From contig NZ_JABTYH010000001.1 of the NCBI RefSeq assembly GCF_013314975.1, forward strand, positions 1-64,000: DNA of 64,000 nt, written 5' to 3'. Of the stretch, positions 1 to 8,011 are shown in pieces; within the stretch, counting starts at the first letter, position 1, and each line of letters begins with the position of its first letter. The translations under genes were made by a program, and so were the position numbers. Source of the DNA: Pseudarthrobacter oxydans. Its GTDB lineage: Bacteria; Actinomycetota; Actinomycetes; Actinomycetales; Micrococcaceae. The notes below the pieces were generated by a model. That model searched no databases. It saw only the letters and a list, made by a program, of their open reading frames with translations, and had not been told where the DNA came from.

Positions 1-12
1 TCTAGCTGCCCG

Positions 13-52
13 TCTGTGCCAGGTGCCGCCGTCGTGGGGCACCTGGCACAGA
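13..52. terminator. 15-bp perfect stem-loop
   Basis: Bases 13-27 (TCTGTGCCAGGTGCC) are perfectly complementary to 38-52, with a 10-base loop. A second hairpin, 66-73 with 85-92 (8 bp, 11-base loop), lies between it and the end of the minus-strand permease. The position is that of a terminator for the permease, or for a gene ending left of the window, but neither side has a clear T tract. Confidence 0.45.
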
Positions 53-134
53 CCCGCCGTCGATGGGTCCGCACACGGCCTGTCTGCGGACCAAAGTGCC
101 CCGCGACGGTCCCGCTCCGGGCGGTGGGGACGTG

Positions 135-1379
135 TTAGTGCCGCAGGCGCAGGACCAGCCACCGCCCAGCCACTCCGGCTGCCAGCACGGCCACCATGGT
201 CAGGACCGACGCCGGCGGAAGGGTGAAGGCCAGCAGCAGGCAGGCTGCGAAGCCGACGGCGTTCAGCCACTTGGGTGCGTAGCCTGGATGCGCCGCCAGG
301 GTATACGCAGAGGCGTTGGCCACGGCGTAGTAGGTCAACACGCCAAAGCTGGAGAAGCCCACGACTGTCATAACGTCCGTGGTGAGCAGAAGCAGGATGA
401 CGACGGCGGCCACCGCCAGTTCGGCAGCATAAGGCACGGTGTGCTTTCCCCCCACCTTCGCCAGGGGTGCGGGCAGGTCGCGTTCCCGTGCCATGGCCAG
501 GGTGGTGCGGCCAACACCCGTGATCAGGGCCAGCAGGGCTCCCAGGCAGGCAGCGGCGGCGCCCACCTGCACCAGTACTGCACCGCCCTGGAACCGCGAC
601 TCCAGGACAGCGTCCAGCAGCGGCGTCCGTGTGGCGGCGAGCTGTCCGCCGGGCAGGTGGTTCAGCAGGAGCAGCGACATGGTCAGGTAGATGGCGAACG
701 CGGCAGCCAGGGCGGCGAGGATTGCGCGCGGGATGGCCCGGGCAGGGTCCTTGACCTCCTCGCCCAGCGTGGCGATCCGGGCGTAGCCGGCAAAAGCGAA
801 GAACATCAGCCCGGCAGCCGGCAGCACCCCGCCCGGCGACGAGCCGCCCGCGGGGCCGCCCGGGCCGGAGACGGGATGGGGCCCTACGGCTGCGGCTAAA
901 GCCACGAAGGCGAGGGTGGCCAGGACGATGCCCAGCAGGATCCGTGTGAGCAGGGCCGTCCGGGTGATGCCCAGCAGGTTGACGCCGGTGAGGACAACCA
1001 CGGCGGCCACGGCCGCCGGCACTGCGTAGCCGGGCCAGGCATAGCTGCCGAACGTCAGGGCCATCGCGGCGCAGGATGCAGTCTTCCCTGTGACAAAGCC
1101 CCAGCCGGCAAGGAATCCCGGCCACTCGCCAAGCTGTTCACGGCCGTAGACGTAGGTGCCGCCGCTGGTGGGGTACTTTGCGGCGAGGGCGGCCGACGCC
1201 ACCGCGTTGCAGTAGGCAACCGCCCCGGCGACGACCACCGACAGGGCCAGTAACTGGCCCGCCAGCGCGGCCGCAGGAGCGAAGACAACGAACACCCCGG
1301 CGCCCAGCATTGAGCCGAGTCCGATGGCTGTGGCGTCAAACGTGCCGAGCCTGCGTTGAAGTTGCTGGTGTGCGCTCAT
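135..1379 (-). CDS. APC superfamily amino acid permease
   Basis: A 414-residue hydrophobic protein with about 12 membrane segments. It carries the APC signature near the N-terminus (residues about 18-42, GLGSMLGAGVFVVFAPAAAL) and the FAFAGYARIATLGEEVKDPARAIPRAI region typical of amino acid permeases around residues 195-220. It should import an amino acid or related amine by cation symport across the cytoplasmic membrane; the substrate cannot be read from the sequence. The ATG follows an AAAGGGA about 10 bases upstream. It is divergent from aspS with 109 bases between, and stem-loops follow its stop codon. The family call is firm, the substrate unknown. Confidence 0.85.
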   Translation of the reverse strand: MSAHQQLQRRLGTFDATAIGLGSMLGAGVFVVFAPAAALAGQLLALSVVVAGAVAYCNAVASAALAAKYPTSGGTYVYGREQLGEWPGFLAGWGFVTGKTASCAAMALTFGSYAWPGYAVPAAVAAVVVLTGVNLLGITRTALLTRILLGIVLATLAFVALAAAVGPHPVSGPGGPAGGSSPGGVLPAAGLMFFAFAGYARIATLGEEVKDPARAIPRAILAALAAAFAIYLTMSLLLLNHLPGGQLAATRTPLLDAVLESRFQGGAVLVQVGAAAACLGALLALITGVGRTTLAMARERDLPAPLAKVGGKHTVPYAAELAVAAVVILLLLTTDVMTVVGFSSFGVLTYYAVANASAYTLAAHPGYAPKWLNAVGFAACLLLAFTLPPASVLTMVAVLAAGVAGRWLVLRLRH

Positions 1380-1413
1380 GCGGTGGCAGTCCCTTTGCAG
1401 CGGGTAAACTCGA

Positions 1414-1447
1414 ACGGGATTGTTCCCGTAACGATCCTATTTAACTT
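1414..1447 (+). promoter_or_regulatory. candidate aspS promoter with 6-bp inverted repeat
   Basis: The divergent permease/aspS gap contains ACGGGA-TTGT-TCCCGT (1414-1429), a perfect 6-bp inverted repeat. It overlaps a possible -35 (TTGTTC, 1420-1425), followed after 16 bases by a possible -10 (TAACTT, 1442-1447). This would give a leader of about 35 bases before the aspS GTG. Inferred by eye only. Confidence 0.35.
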
Positions 1448-1488
1448 CCAGATCGACTTCCCGCCGTAACCCCGCAGAAAGGCGTGCT

Positions 1489-3270
1489 GTGCTGCGCACA
1501 CATGACCTCGGATCCCTTCGTTCCGAGCACATTGGACAAACCGTAACCCTGGCCGGCTGGGTGGGCCGCCGCCGTGATCACGGTGGTGTGGCCTTCGTGG
1601 ACCTGCGTGATGCGTCCGGTGTGGCACAGGTGGTGGTCCGCGAGGAAGAAGTCTTCCACGGGCTGCGCAACGAGTACGTCCTGCAGGTCATCGGCACCGT
1701 TTCCAAGCGGCCCGAGGGTAACGAGAACCCCGCCCTGGCCACCGGCGAGATCGAGGTCATGGCCGAAAAGGTCACCATCCTCAACACCTCCGATCCCCTT
1801 CCGTTCCAGATCGACGAGCACGTCGAGGTGGGCGAGGAAGCACGCCTGAAGCACCGCTACCTGGACCTCCGCCGCCCCGGCCCCGCCCGCAACCTGCGCC
1901 TGCGCTCCGAAGCCAACCGCGTGGCCCGGGAACTGCTGCACCAGGACGGCTTCGTTGAGGTTGAGACGCCGACGCTGACGCGGTCGACGCCTGAGGGCGC
2001 CCGTGACTTCGTTGTGCCGGCACGCCTGGCGCCGGGCTCCTGGTACGCGCTGCCGCAGTCACCCCAGCTGTTCAAGCAGCTCCTGCAGGTGGGCGGCTTC
2101 GAGAAGTACTACCAGATTGCCCGCTGCTACCGCGATGAGGATTTCCGCGCAGACCGCCAGCCGGAGTTCACCCAGCTGGACATCGAAGCGAGCTTCGTTG
2201 AGCAGGACGACATCATCGCCCTGGGCGAGGACATCGTGAAGGCACTGTGGAAGCTCATCGACGTCGAGATTCCGACGCCCATCCAGCGCATCACGTACCA
2301 CGACGCCATGGCACGCTTCGGCTCGGACAAGCCCGATCTCCGTTTCGGTGTGGAGCTTACTGAGCTGACTGAATTCTTCAAGGACACCAACTTCGGTGTT
2401 TTCAAGGCCCCCTACGTCGGTGCCGTAGTGATGCCGGGCGGCGCCTCGCAGCCGCGCCGGACCCTGGATGGCTGGCAGGAGTTCGCCAAGCAGCGCGGGC
2501 ACAAGGGACTGGCCTACGTCCTCTTCAAGGAAGACGGCGAACTGGCCGGCCCCGTGGCCAAGAACCTCACCGAGGCGGAACGAGCAGGACTGGCGGACGC
2601 CGTAGGGGCCAAGCCTGGCGACTGCATCTTCTTCGCCGCCGGAGACAAGTCCTCCGCGCGCGCCCTGCTGGGTGCTGCCCGTGTTGAGATCGGCCACCGC
2701 ACCGGCCTGATCAACCCGGATGACTGGGCCTTCTGCTGGGTGGTGGACGCGCCGATGTTCGAACCGGCCGCCGCAGCTGTGGCTTCCGGCGACGTTGCTG
2801 TCGGCGCCGGCCAGTGGACCGCAGTGCACCACGCGTTCACGTCCCCCAAGCCCGAGTACATGGACAGCTTCGACACGGACCCCGAATCAGCGCTGGCGTA
2901 CGCCTACGACATCGTCTGCAACGGCAACGAAATCGGCGGCGGCTCCATCCGTATCCACCAGAGCGACGTGCAGGAACGGGTCTTCGAGGTCATGGGCCTC
3001 TCCCACCAGGACGCGCAGGAGAAGTTCGGCTTCCTGCTTGAAGGCTTCAAATTCGGTGCGCCTCCTCACGGCGGCATCGCCTTCGGCTGGGACCGCGTGG
3101 TGGCACTGCTGTCAGGTGTGGATTCGATCCGCGACGTCATCGCCTTCCCCAAGACCGGCAACGGCTACGACCCCCTGACCGCGGCCCCGGCTCCCATTAC
3201 GCCGCAGCAGCGCAAGGAAGCCGGTGTTGACTTCAAGCCTGAGGCCAGGAAGCCGGAAGAGGGCAAGTAG
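1489..3270 (+). CDS. aspS: aspartyl-tRNA synthetase (probably non-discriminating)
   Basis: Bacterial-type class II AspRS of 593 residues. It has the N-terminal OB anticodon-binding domain (about 1-110), the catalytic core with the motif 2 region [20 protein letters not shown], the bacterial GAD insertion (about 300-410) and motif 3 ([11 protein letters not shown]). It charges tRNA(Asp) in the cytoplasm. Residue 31 is His in the sequence DHGG; in characterised enzymes His here is associated with relaxed specificity, so that tRNA(Asn) is also aspartylated and then amidated by GatCAB. The GTG start gives the family N-terminus MLRTHDLG and follows AGAAAGG. A strong terminator follows the stop. 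Confidence 0.97.
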   Translation: MLRTHDLGSLRSEHIGQTVTLAGWVGRRRDHGGVAFVDLRDASGVAQVVVREEEVFHGLRNEYVLQVIGTVSKRPEGNENPALATGEIEVMAEKVTILNTSDPLPFQIDEHVEVGEEARLKHRYLDLRRPGPARNLRLRSEANRVARELLHQDGFVEVETPTLTRSTPEGARDFVVPARLAPGSWYALPQSPQLFKQLLQVGGFEKYYQIARCYRDEDFRADRQPEFTQLDIEASFVEQDDIIALGEDIVKALWKLIDVEIPTPIQRITYHDAMARFGSDKPDLRFGVELTELTEFFKDTNFGVFKAPYVGAVVMPGGASQPRRTLDGWQEFAKQRGHKGLAYVLFKEDGELAGPVAKNLTEAERAGLADAVGAKPGDCIFFAAGDKSSARALLGAARVEIGHRTGLINPDDWAFCWVVDAPMFEPAAAAVASGDVAVGAGQWTAVHHAFTSPKPEYMDSFDTDPESALAYAYDIVCNGNEIGGGSIRIHQSDVQERVFEVMGLSHQDAQEKFGFLLEGFKFGAPPHGGIAFGWDRVVALLSGVDSIRDVIAFPKTGNGYDPLTAAPAPITPQQRKEAGVDFKPEARKPEEGK

Positions 3271-3289
3271 GCAGTATCCGTTTGACGTG

Positions 3290-3316
3290 AAGGCCCTCCT
3301 GGAAAGGGGGGCCTTT
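3290..3316 (+). terminator. rho-independent terminator after aspS
   Basis: AAGGCCCTCC (3290-3299) pairs with GGGGGGCCTT (3306-3315) as a 10-bp stem with one G-T pair and the loop TGGAAA, ending in TTT. It lies 20 bases after the aspS stop and just before the next gene. Confidence 0.75.
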
Positions 3317-3341
3317 ACGCGTGTCCGCAAAAGGAGACCCA

Positions 3342-4124
3342 GTGGCGCCCCACCGTGCGAGCCACCCCGCCCGCGCCTACGAAGCACTCATGGATGCCGC
3401 CTGGCCGGCCCCCGACCGCCACGACCTGGGGGAGTGGGTCCTACGGGCTGCGGACGGCGTCACGCAGCGGGCCAACTCGGTGTGGCCGCGGGACCCCGCG
3501 CCCAGGCCGCAGGAGGCTTTGCTGGAGGCGGCGCGGTGGTACCGGATGCGGCGCCTTCCGCTGATCTTCCAGATGGCGGACACCCCCGCCAACTCCGGGC
3601 TGAACCGCTTCCTGGACGCCCAGGGCTTCACGCGGCAGTCCGAAACGCTGATCCTGGCCCGGCCTGCCGGCCCCCAGGATGGGCATCCGGCGGGCGCCGG
3701 GGTGGAGATCCTTGATGAGCCCAGCGAGGAGTGGCTGCACCTTTGGTGGAGCGTGGACGGCCGGGGCGGTGGACAGGCGCGGGAGACAGCGCGCCTGATC
3801 GTGACGGGGTGCCCTGCACTGTATGCCCTCGCCAGGGACGACGACGGCGCCCCGGCCGCCGTCGGACGCCTCGCCCTGGCGGGCGCCACGGGAGGAATCT
3901 ATTGCATGGCGACGTCGCCTGCGCACCGCAGGCGGGGCTACGCAGCAGCAGTGCTCCAGGCGCTTCAGTCCGAAGGGACCGCGCGCCACGTGGAAAGCTT
4001 CTGGCTGCTGGTCACAGCTGCCAACTCCGCCGCCCGGCAGCTCTACCAACAGGCGGGGTTCGAGGAGGCGGGCCGCTATCTCTACCGCCAGGAGCGGCCC
4101 CGCCGGGCGCTGACAGGCTGCTGA
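3342..4124 (+). CDS. GNAT family N-acetyltransferase
   Basis: A 260-residue protein whose C-terminal half (about 150-250) is a GNAT fold. Motif A is visible as MATSPAHRRRGYAAAVLQAL (the R-x-x-G-x-A acetyl-CoA pyrophosphate loop), followed by the LLVTAANSAARQLYQQAGF motif B region. The N-terminal half is a divergent GNAT-like region, as in many actinobacterial two-lobed acetyltransferases. I chose GTG 3342 because AAGGAG (3331-3336) lies five bases upstream; an in-frame GTG at 3321 lacks such a site. The acceptor substrate is unknown. The gene lies between the aspS terminator and a convergent gene, so it is probably monocistronic. Confidence 0.85.
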   Translation: MAPHRASHPARAYEALMDAAWPAPDRHDLGEWVLRAADGVTQRANSVWPRDPAPRPQEALLEAARWYRMRRLPLIFQMADTPANSGLNRFLDAQGFTRQSETLILARPAGPQDGHPAGAGVEILDEPSEEWLHLWWSVDGRGGGQARETARLIVTGCPALYALARDDDGAPAAVGRLALAGATGGIYCMATSPAHRRRGYAAAVLQALQSEGTARHVESFWLLVTAANSAARQLYQQAGFEEAGRYLYRQERPRRALTGC

Positions 4125-4793
4125 TTAGGAAGCATCGGTGACCTGGACCCGCACGGCACACGAATCCGCGGCGGCTTTCCGCAGCACTGCTGCCTTGGGA
4201 TCCGGGACGTCAAGGTAGGCCAGCCGGGGCATGGCGGCAAAGTCCTTCAGGGCAGGGTGCTGGAGGACAAGGCCGGCCAGGGCCCTGTCGCCCCCGGGAA
4301 CGACGTACTCAAAAAGCCCACCGCTGAAAATGCGTGCGGCCTGTTCGGCAACTGCCTCCACCAGGGCGTCCGCCTGGTTGCTCCGCCGCCGGGCGAACCG
4401 CTGCTGCGACTGTCCGCCCGCGGCCGTCCGGGACTGCACATACGTGGACCCCACCTTCGATGCGAGGACTTGCCCCTCACTGACCACCGCCACGCCGTAG
4501 CCTCCGCGCCTGGCCAGCAGCAGGCCCAGCCTCCGCGGCTGCGACGCCAGGGAGGCAAGCCGCTCAAGCGCATCCTCGCCCCGGCCCGGCCGCCCGTCGG
4601 CCGGCCAGGGAGGCTGCAGGAGGGCTTCGGCGCCGTCCGCGGCCAGGAGGCGGAGGCCGTCGTCGTCATCCCTCAGCTGATATCCGCCATGGGCCGCGCC
4701 AAACCTGTCCGCCCATCCGGCCAGCCGGCTGCCGGGAATGAATGCCGTGCGCACGGAGGCCGGCCGGGCTCCGCCGGTGGTGCGTGCGGACAT
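4125..4793 (-). CDS. acVLRF1 family peptidyl-tRNA hydrolase
   Basis: A 222-residue protein resembling the actinobacterial branch of the VLRF1 (Vms1-like release factor 1) superfamily, which is related to archaeo-eukaryotic eRF1 and to Vms1/ANKZF1. The central strand-loop has GGQSQQRFARRRSNQAD at residues 126-142; the Gly-Gly-Gln with a following basic stretch is the expected catalytic loop (Q128). In eukaryotes Vms1 cleaves peptidyl-tRNA on stalled 60S subunits. By analogy this protein may release nascent chains from stalled ribosomes, but the bacterial function is inferred. AAAGGA precedes the ATG by seven bases. It converges with the acetyltransferase gene and is divergent from rarA. Confidence 0.8.
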   Translation of the reverse strand: MSARTTGGARPASVRTAFIPGSRLAGWADRFGAAHGGYQLRDDDDGLRLLAADGAEALLQPPWPADGRPGRGEDALERLASLASQPRRLGLLLARRGGYGVAVVSEGQVLASKVGSTYVQSRTAAGGQSQQRFARRRSNQADALVEAVAEQAARIFSGGLFEYVVPGGDRALAGLVLQHPALKDFAAMPRLAYLDVPDPKAAVLRKAAADSCAVRVQVTDAS

Positions 4794-4852
4794 GGGGCGT
4801 TCCTTTACTGGCTTGCCGGACTCCCGGGAAAATTCCGGAAGTGAACTGGAAG

Positions 4853-4864
4853 TAGCCTATCTAT
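4853..4864 (+). promoter_or_regulatory. TANNNT-N6-start, probable leaderless promoter of rarA
   Basis: TAGCCT (4853-4858) is followed by six bases and then GTG 4865, placing a transcription start on the start codon itself. No Shine-Dalgarno sequence is present. No convincing -35 is seen. Confidence 0.5.
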
Positions 4865-6283
4865 GTGGAAGATCTCTTCGGGCACGGCCGCGGCAATGAT
4901 GATGACGACGACGCCTCCGTTGCCCCCGGCCGGACTGCAGTGCCCGGAGCCAACGCCTCCCCCCGGGGCCCGCTCGCCGTCCGGATGCGTCCCCGCACCC
5001 TTGACGAGGTGGTGGGCCAGCAGCACCTCCTGGGGCAGGGCTCGCCCCTGCGCCAGTTGGCCGCCGGAGCCGGTGCAGACACAACAGGCCCTGCAGGGCC
5101 CACCTCGCTCATCCTCTGGGGCCCGCCGGGCACCGGCAAAACGACCCTCGCCCACGTAATTGCCCGCGGACGGGGCAGGAAGTTCGTGGAGCTCTCCGCG
5201 ATTACCGCCGGGGTCAAGGACGTGCGGCGCGTCATGGACGAGGCCCTGACGGCCCGCGACCTCTACAAGACCACCACCGTCCTGTTCCTGGACGAGATCC
5301 ACCGCTTCAACAAGGCCCAGCAGGACGCCCTGCTGCCCGGGGTGGAAAACCGCTGGGTGGTGCTGGTTGCCGCCACCACCGAGAATCCATCGTTTTCCGT
5401 GGTGTCACCGCTGCTGTCCCGTTCCCTGCTGCTGACGCTCCGTCCCCTGACGGACGCTGACATTGAAGGACTGATCCAGCGCGCCGTCGCCGATCCCCGC
5501 GGGCTGAACGGGAAGGTGGGCCTCAGCGAGGAAGCACTCGACCACCTCGTACGGCTTTCCGGAGGCGATGCGCGCCGTGCCCTGACGGCCTTGGAGGCAG
5601 CCGCAGGCGTTGCGTTCGGGGATGCCGACGATGCCGGGGACGGGCCCGTCGCCGTCGAACTTAAACACACCGAGCGCGCCCTTGACGTTGCCGCCGTCCG
5701 GTACGACCGTGCGGGTGACCAGCACTATGACGTCATCAGCGCCTTCATCAAGTCCATCCGCGGCTCCGACGTCGACGCCGCCCTGCACTATTTGGCCCGC
5801 ATGCTGGAGGCGGGGGAGGACCCCCGCTTCATCGCCCGGCGGATTGTGATCTCAGCCGCCGAAGACGTGGGGATGGCGGATCCCACGGCGCTGCAGACGG
5901 CCGTGGCCGCGGCGCAGGCGGTGCAGCTGATCGGAATGCCTGAGGGCCGGATCATCCTGGCCGAAGCCGTGGTGCACCTGGCCACGGCCCCCAAGTCCAA
6001 CGCCGCCTACATGGGCATCAACAAGGCCATTGCCGATGTCCGGGCAGGGCTGGGGAACGGCATTCCGGCCCACCTGAGGGACGCCCACTACCCGGGGTCC
6101 AAGCAGCTGGGGCACGGCCTTGGCTACAAATACGCCCACGACGCCCCGCACGGCGTGGCTGCCCAGCAATACCCGCCGGATGACCTGGTGGGGAAGGACT
6201 ACTACCAGCCCACGGCCAACGGCGCCGAGCGGGACATCGCCACACGGCTGGAGCGGCTGCGCAGGATTGTCCGGGGCAAGTGA
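4865..6283 (+). CDS. rarA: replication-associated recombination protein A (AAA+ ATPase)
   Basis: RarA/MgsA family, 472 residues, the bacterial relative of Mgs1/WRNIP1. It contains Walker A GPPGTGKT (86-93), Walker [10 protein letters not shown], a sensor-1 region ([11 protein letters not shown]) and the C-terminal tetramerisation domain with [16 protein letters not shown] and the end motif around [12 protein letters not shown]. The protein acts at stalled replication forks with SSB. It opens with an acidic N-terminal stretch (NDDDDD). No ribosome binding site is seen; the start looks leaderless. rpsD follows after 171 bases. Confidence 0.95.
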   Translation: MEDLFGHGRGNDDDDDASVAPGRTAVPGANASPRGPLAVRMRPRTLDEVVGQQHLLGQGSPLRQLAAGAGADTTGPAGPTSLILWGPPGTGKTTLAHVIARGRGRKFVELSAITAGVKDVRRVMDEALTARDLYKTTTVLFLDEIHRFNKAQQDALLPGVENRWVVLVAATTENPSFSVVSPLLSRSLLLTLRPLTDADIEGLIQRAVADPRGLNGKVGLSEEALDHLVRLSGGDARRALTALEAAAGVAFGDADDAGDGPVAVELKHTERALDVAAVRYDRAGDQHYDVISAFIKSIRGSDVDAALHYLARMLEAGEDPRFIARRIVISAAEDVGMADPTALQTAVAAAQAVQLIGMPEGRIILAEAVVHLATAPKSNAAYMGINKAIADVRAGLGNGIPAHLRDAHYPGSKQLGHGLGYKYAHDAPHGVAAQQYPPDDLVGKDYYQPTANGAERDIATRLERLRRIVRGK

Positions 6284-6454
6284 CTGCCGTGGTAAGGTAG
6301 ATGTTTGTCTGGCAAGGCACGGACGCACAATCTCCCCAATCTCACGTTGAGAAGGTTATGCCCTGCGCCCAGTAGCAAAAGGCAGCGGTTGGCCGATGCT
6401 CTCCATCGTGGAGGCCAGTAACACTGACACACCGCAGATATTGGAAGGACACAA
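6284..6454 (+). other. rpsD leader region
   Basis: These 171 bases lie between rarA and rpsD. They hold a TAAGGT hexamer (6294-6299) that could be a -10, giving a leader of about 150 bases, and GGAAGG before the rpsD start. S4 autoregulates through its mRNA in other bacteria, but I could not identify a specific binding structure here. Confidence 0.3.
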
Positions 6455-7081
6455 GTGGCTAACAACACTCGTGCTCGCCGTCAGGCCCGCCTCTCGCGGT
6501 CCCTCGGCATCGCTCTGACCCCCAAGGCCGCCAAGTACATGGAGCGCCGCCCGTACGGCCCCGGTGAGCATGGCCGTGCCCGCAAGAAGCAGGACTCCGA
6601 CTACGCCGTACGCCTGCGCGAAAAGCAGCGTCTGCGCGCCCAGTACGGCATCCGCGAAGCACAGATGACCCGTGCCTTCGAAGAAGCCCGCCGCACCAAG
6701 GGCCTGACCGGTGAGAACCTCATCGAGCTGCTCGAAATGCGCCTTGACGCCCTGGTCCTGCGTGCCGGCTTCGCCCGCACCATCGCCCAGGCCCGCCAGC
6801 TGGTTGTGCACCGCCACATCATGGTTGACGGCGTCCGCGTTGACCGCCCGTCGTTCCGCGTCGGCGAGGGCCAGCTGGTCCACGTCCACAGCCGCAGCGA
6901 AACCATGGTTCCGCTCCAGGTTGCAGCAGCCGGCGCCCACCGCGACGTCCTGCCTGCCGTCCCGGCCTACCTGGACGTCAAGCTGGAAGCCCTCCAGGCC
7001 CGCCTGGTCCGCCGTCCCAAGCGCTCCGAGGTCCCCGTGACCTGCGAAGAGCAGCTGGTCGTCGAATTCTACGCACGCTAA
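6455..7081 (+). CDS. rpsD: 30S ribosomal protein S4
   Basis: S4 of 208 residues, a primary 16S rRNA binder at the 5' domain. The N-terminal part lacks the CxxC zinc ligands (zinc-independent form, with RRPYGPGEHG in place). The S4 RNA-binding domain lies at about 98-160 (MRLDALVLRAGFARTIAQARQLVVHRHIMVDG). The GTG start is preceded by GGAAGG at a good distance. Here the gene stands alone, not in the rpsM-rpsK-rpsD-rpoA cluster found in many other bacteria. A very strong terminator follows. Confidence 0.98.
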   Translation: MANNTRARRQARLSRSLGIALTPKAAKYMERRPYGPGEHGRARKKQDSDYAVRLREKQRLRAQYGIREAQMTRAFEEARRTKGLTGENLIELLEMRLDALVLRAGFARTIAQARQLVVHRHIMVDGVRVDRPSFRVGEGQLVHVHSRSETMVPLQVAAAGAHRDVLPAVPAYLDVKLEALQARLVRRPKRSEVPVTCEEQLVVEFYAR

Positions 7082-7098
7082 ATTCCAGCAGCGTATCC

Positions 7099-7132
7099 AA
7101 AGAAGCCCGTGGCAAGCGCCGCGGGCTTCTTT
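7099..7132 (+). terminator. rho-independent terminator after rpsD
   Basis: AAAGAAGCCCGTGGC (7099-7113) pairs over 15 bp (one G-T pair) with GCCGCGGGCTTCTTT (7118-7132) around the tetraloop AAGC, ending in a T run. This is among the best canonical terminators in the window. Confidence 0.9.
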
Positions 7133-7227
7133 GTATGTAAGGTACTTGGGGGACATCTGCGGAATGCGCTTCATGCGCACCCGCCGGGATGCAACCGAAC
7201 CACAGAATTTCGAGGAGATGAACGTCT

Positions 7228-7602
7228 ATGTCTGGTGGCGATATTGCCGGCCTGATCGCTGCCGGGGTGTTTGCAGTCCTGGTGCTGCTGCTTGCGGTGC
7301 CCATCCTTAAGCTGGGCCGCGTCCTGGACGAGGTCCGCACCTCCATCCGATCCCTGAGCGACGGCGCCACGCCGCTTATGGACGAAGTCACCGCCACCGT
7401 CTCCACCACCAACCAGCAGTTGAAGAAAGTGGACGGCATCTCGTCCAACGTTTCGGACGCGTCCGCCAACCTTTCCGCGCTGTCCTCCCTTATGGCCGCC
7501 ACCGTGGGGTCGCCGCTGATCAAGGTGGCAGCCTTCAGCTACGGTGTCCGTACCGCCTTGGCCGGGCGCAGGAAGCCCGCCGCCGGCCGCCGCAGCCGCT
7601 AG
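7228..7602 (+). CDS. DUF948 domain-containing membrane protein
   Basis: A 124-residue protein with one N-terminal membrane segment (about 5-28). A heptad-like amphipathic region follows (LDEVRTSIRSLSDGATPLMDEVTATVSTTNQQL), as in DUF948 proteins, and the tail is basic (GRRKPAAGRRSR). The role of DUF948 proteins is not established; the architecture suggests a membrane-anchored coiled coil. A GAGGAG 10 bases upstream supports the ATG. It is followed after 16 bases by a second small gene, and both sit upstream of alaS. Confidence 0.8.
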   Translation: MSGGDIAGLIAAGVFAVLVLLLAVPILKLGRVLDEVRTSIRSLSDGATPLMDEVTATVSTTNQQLKKVDGISSNVSDASANLSALSSLMAATVGSPLIKVAAFSYGVRTALAGRRKPAAGRRSR

Positions 7603-7618
7603 ATTCCGGGAGAAGAGA

Positions 7619-7861
7619 ATGAAACGATTTATCTGGATGGGAATCGGCGTGGCGATCGGAGTGATCGCTTTCCGCAAGGTGACCGAAGTGCAGGCCAGTA
7701 TGCAGTCAACGCTGGGCCCGGAGGGCCTCAACCGCTCCGTGAACCGCCTGGCCGACGGCGTCTATGACTTTGCAGACGCCGTCCGCGCCGGAATGCGCGA
7801 GCGGGAAACCGACCTCCGGTCTGCCCTCGGCATCGAATCAGCGGACCTCGTCCGCCGCTGA
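7619..7861 (+). CDS. small conserved membrane-anchored protein
   Basis: An 80-residue protein. A short hydrophobic N-terminus (FIWMGIGVAIGVIAF) is followed by a hydrophilic, probably helical region (about 35-80). The start is set by GGGAGAAGAGA just before the ATG; the frame is open further upstream, but that part overlaps the DUF948 gene. It is probably co-transcribed with that gene. I do not recognise a functional family. Pairs of small membrane-anchored proteins before alaS appear to be common in related actinobacteria, so it is likely a real gene. Confidence 0.7.
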   Translation: MKRFIWMGIGVAIGVIAFRKVTEVQASMQSTLGPEGLNRSVNRLADGVYDFADAVRAGMRERETDLRSALGIESADLVRR

Positions 7862-7964
7862 CCACCCTGCTGACCGGCACCATGAGTCGGAACCAGGCAG
7901 GCCCCCACACGTTAGAACCACAACGGCGGGCACCGTTCACCACGGGACCGCCAAGCGAAAGAAC

Positions 7965-7988
7965 CTCCGCGACGCACAGTGCGCGGAG
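7965..7988 (+). other. stem-loop in alaS leader
   Basis: CTCCGCG (7965-7971) pairs perfectly with CGCGGAG (7982-7988) across a 10-base loop, 23 bases before the alaS start. No T run follows and no T-box features were found, so its function is unknown. Confidence 0.3.
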
Positions 7989-8011
7989 CAAGAAGGGTAA
8001 GTACACAGCTC

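Noticed and set aside
63..899. Plus-strand frame opposite the permease
   Set aside because: Gln/Gly/Arg-rich antisense translation without domain features; the minus-strand permease explains the region.
7862..8011. tRNA gene or T-box before alaS
   Set aside because: Only a 7-bp hairpin was found; no cloverleaf and no T-box motif.
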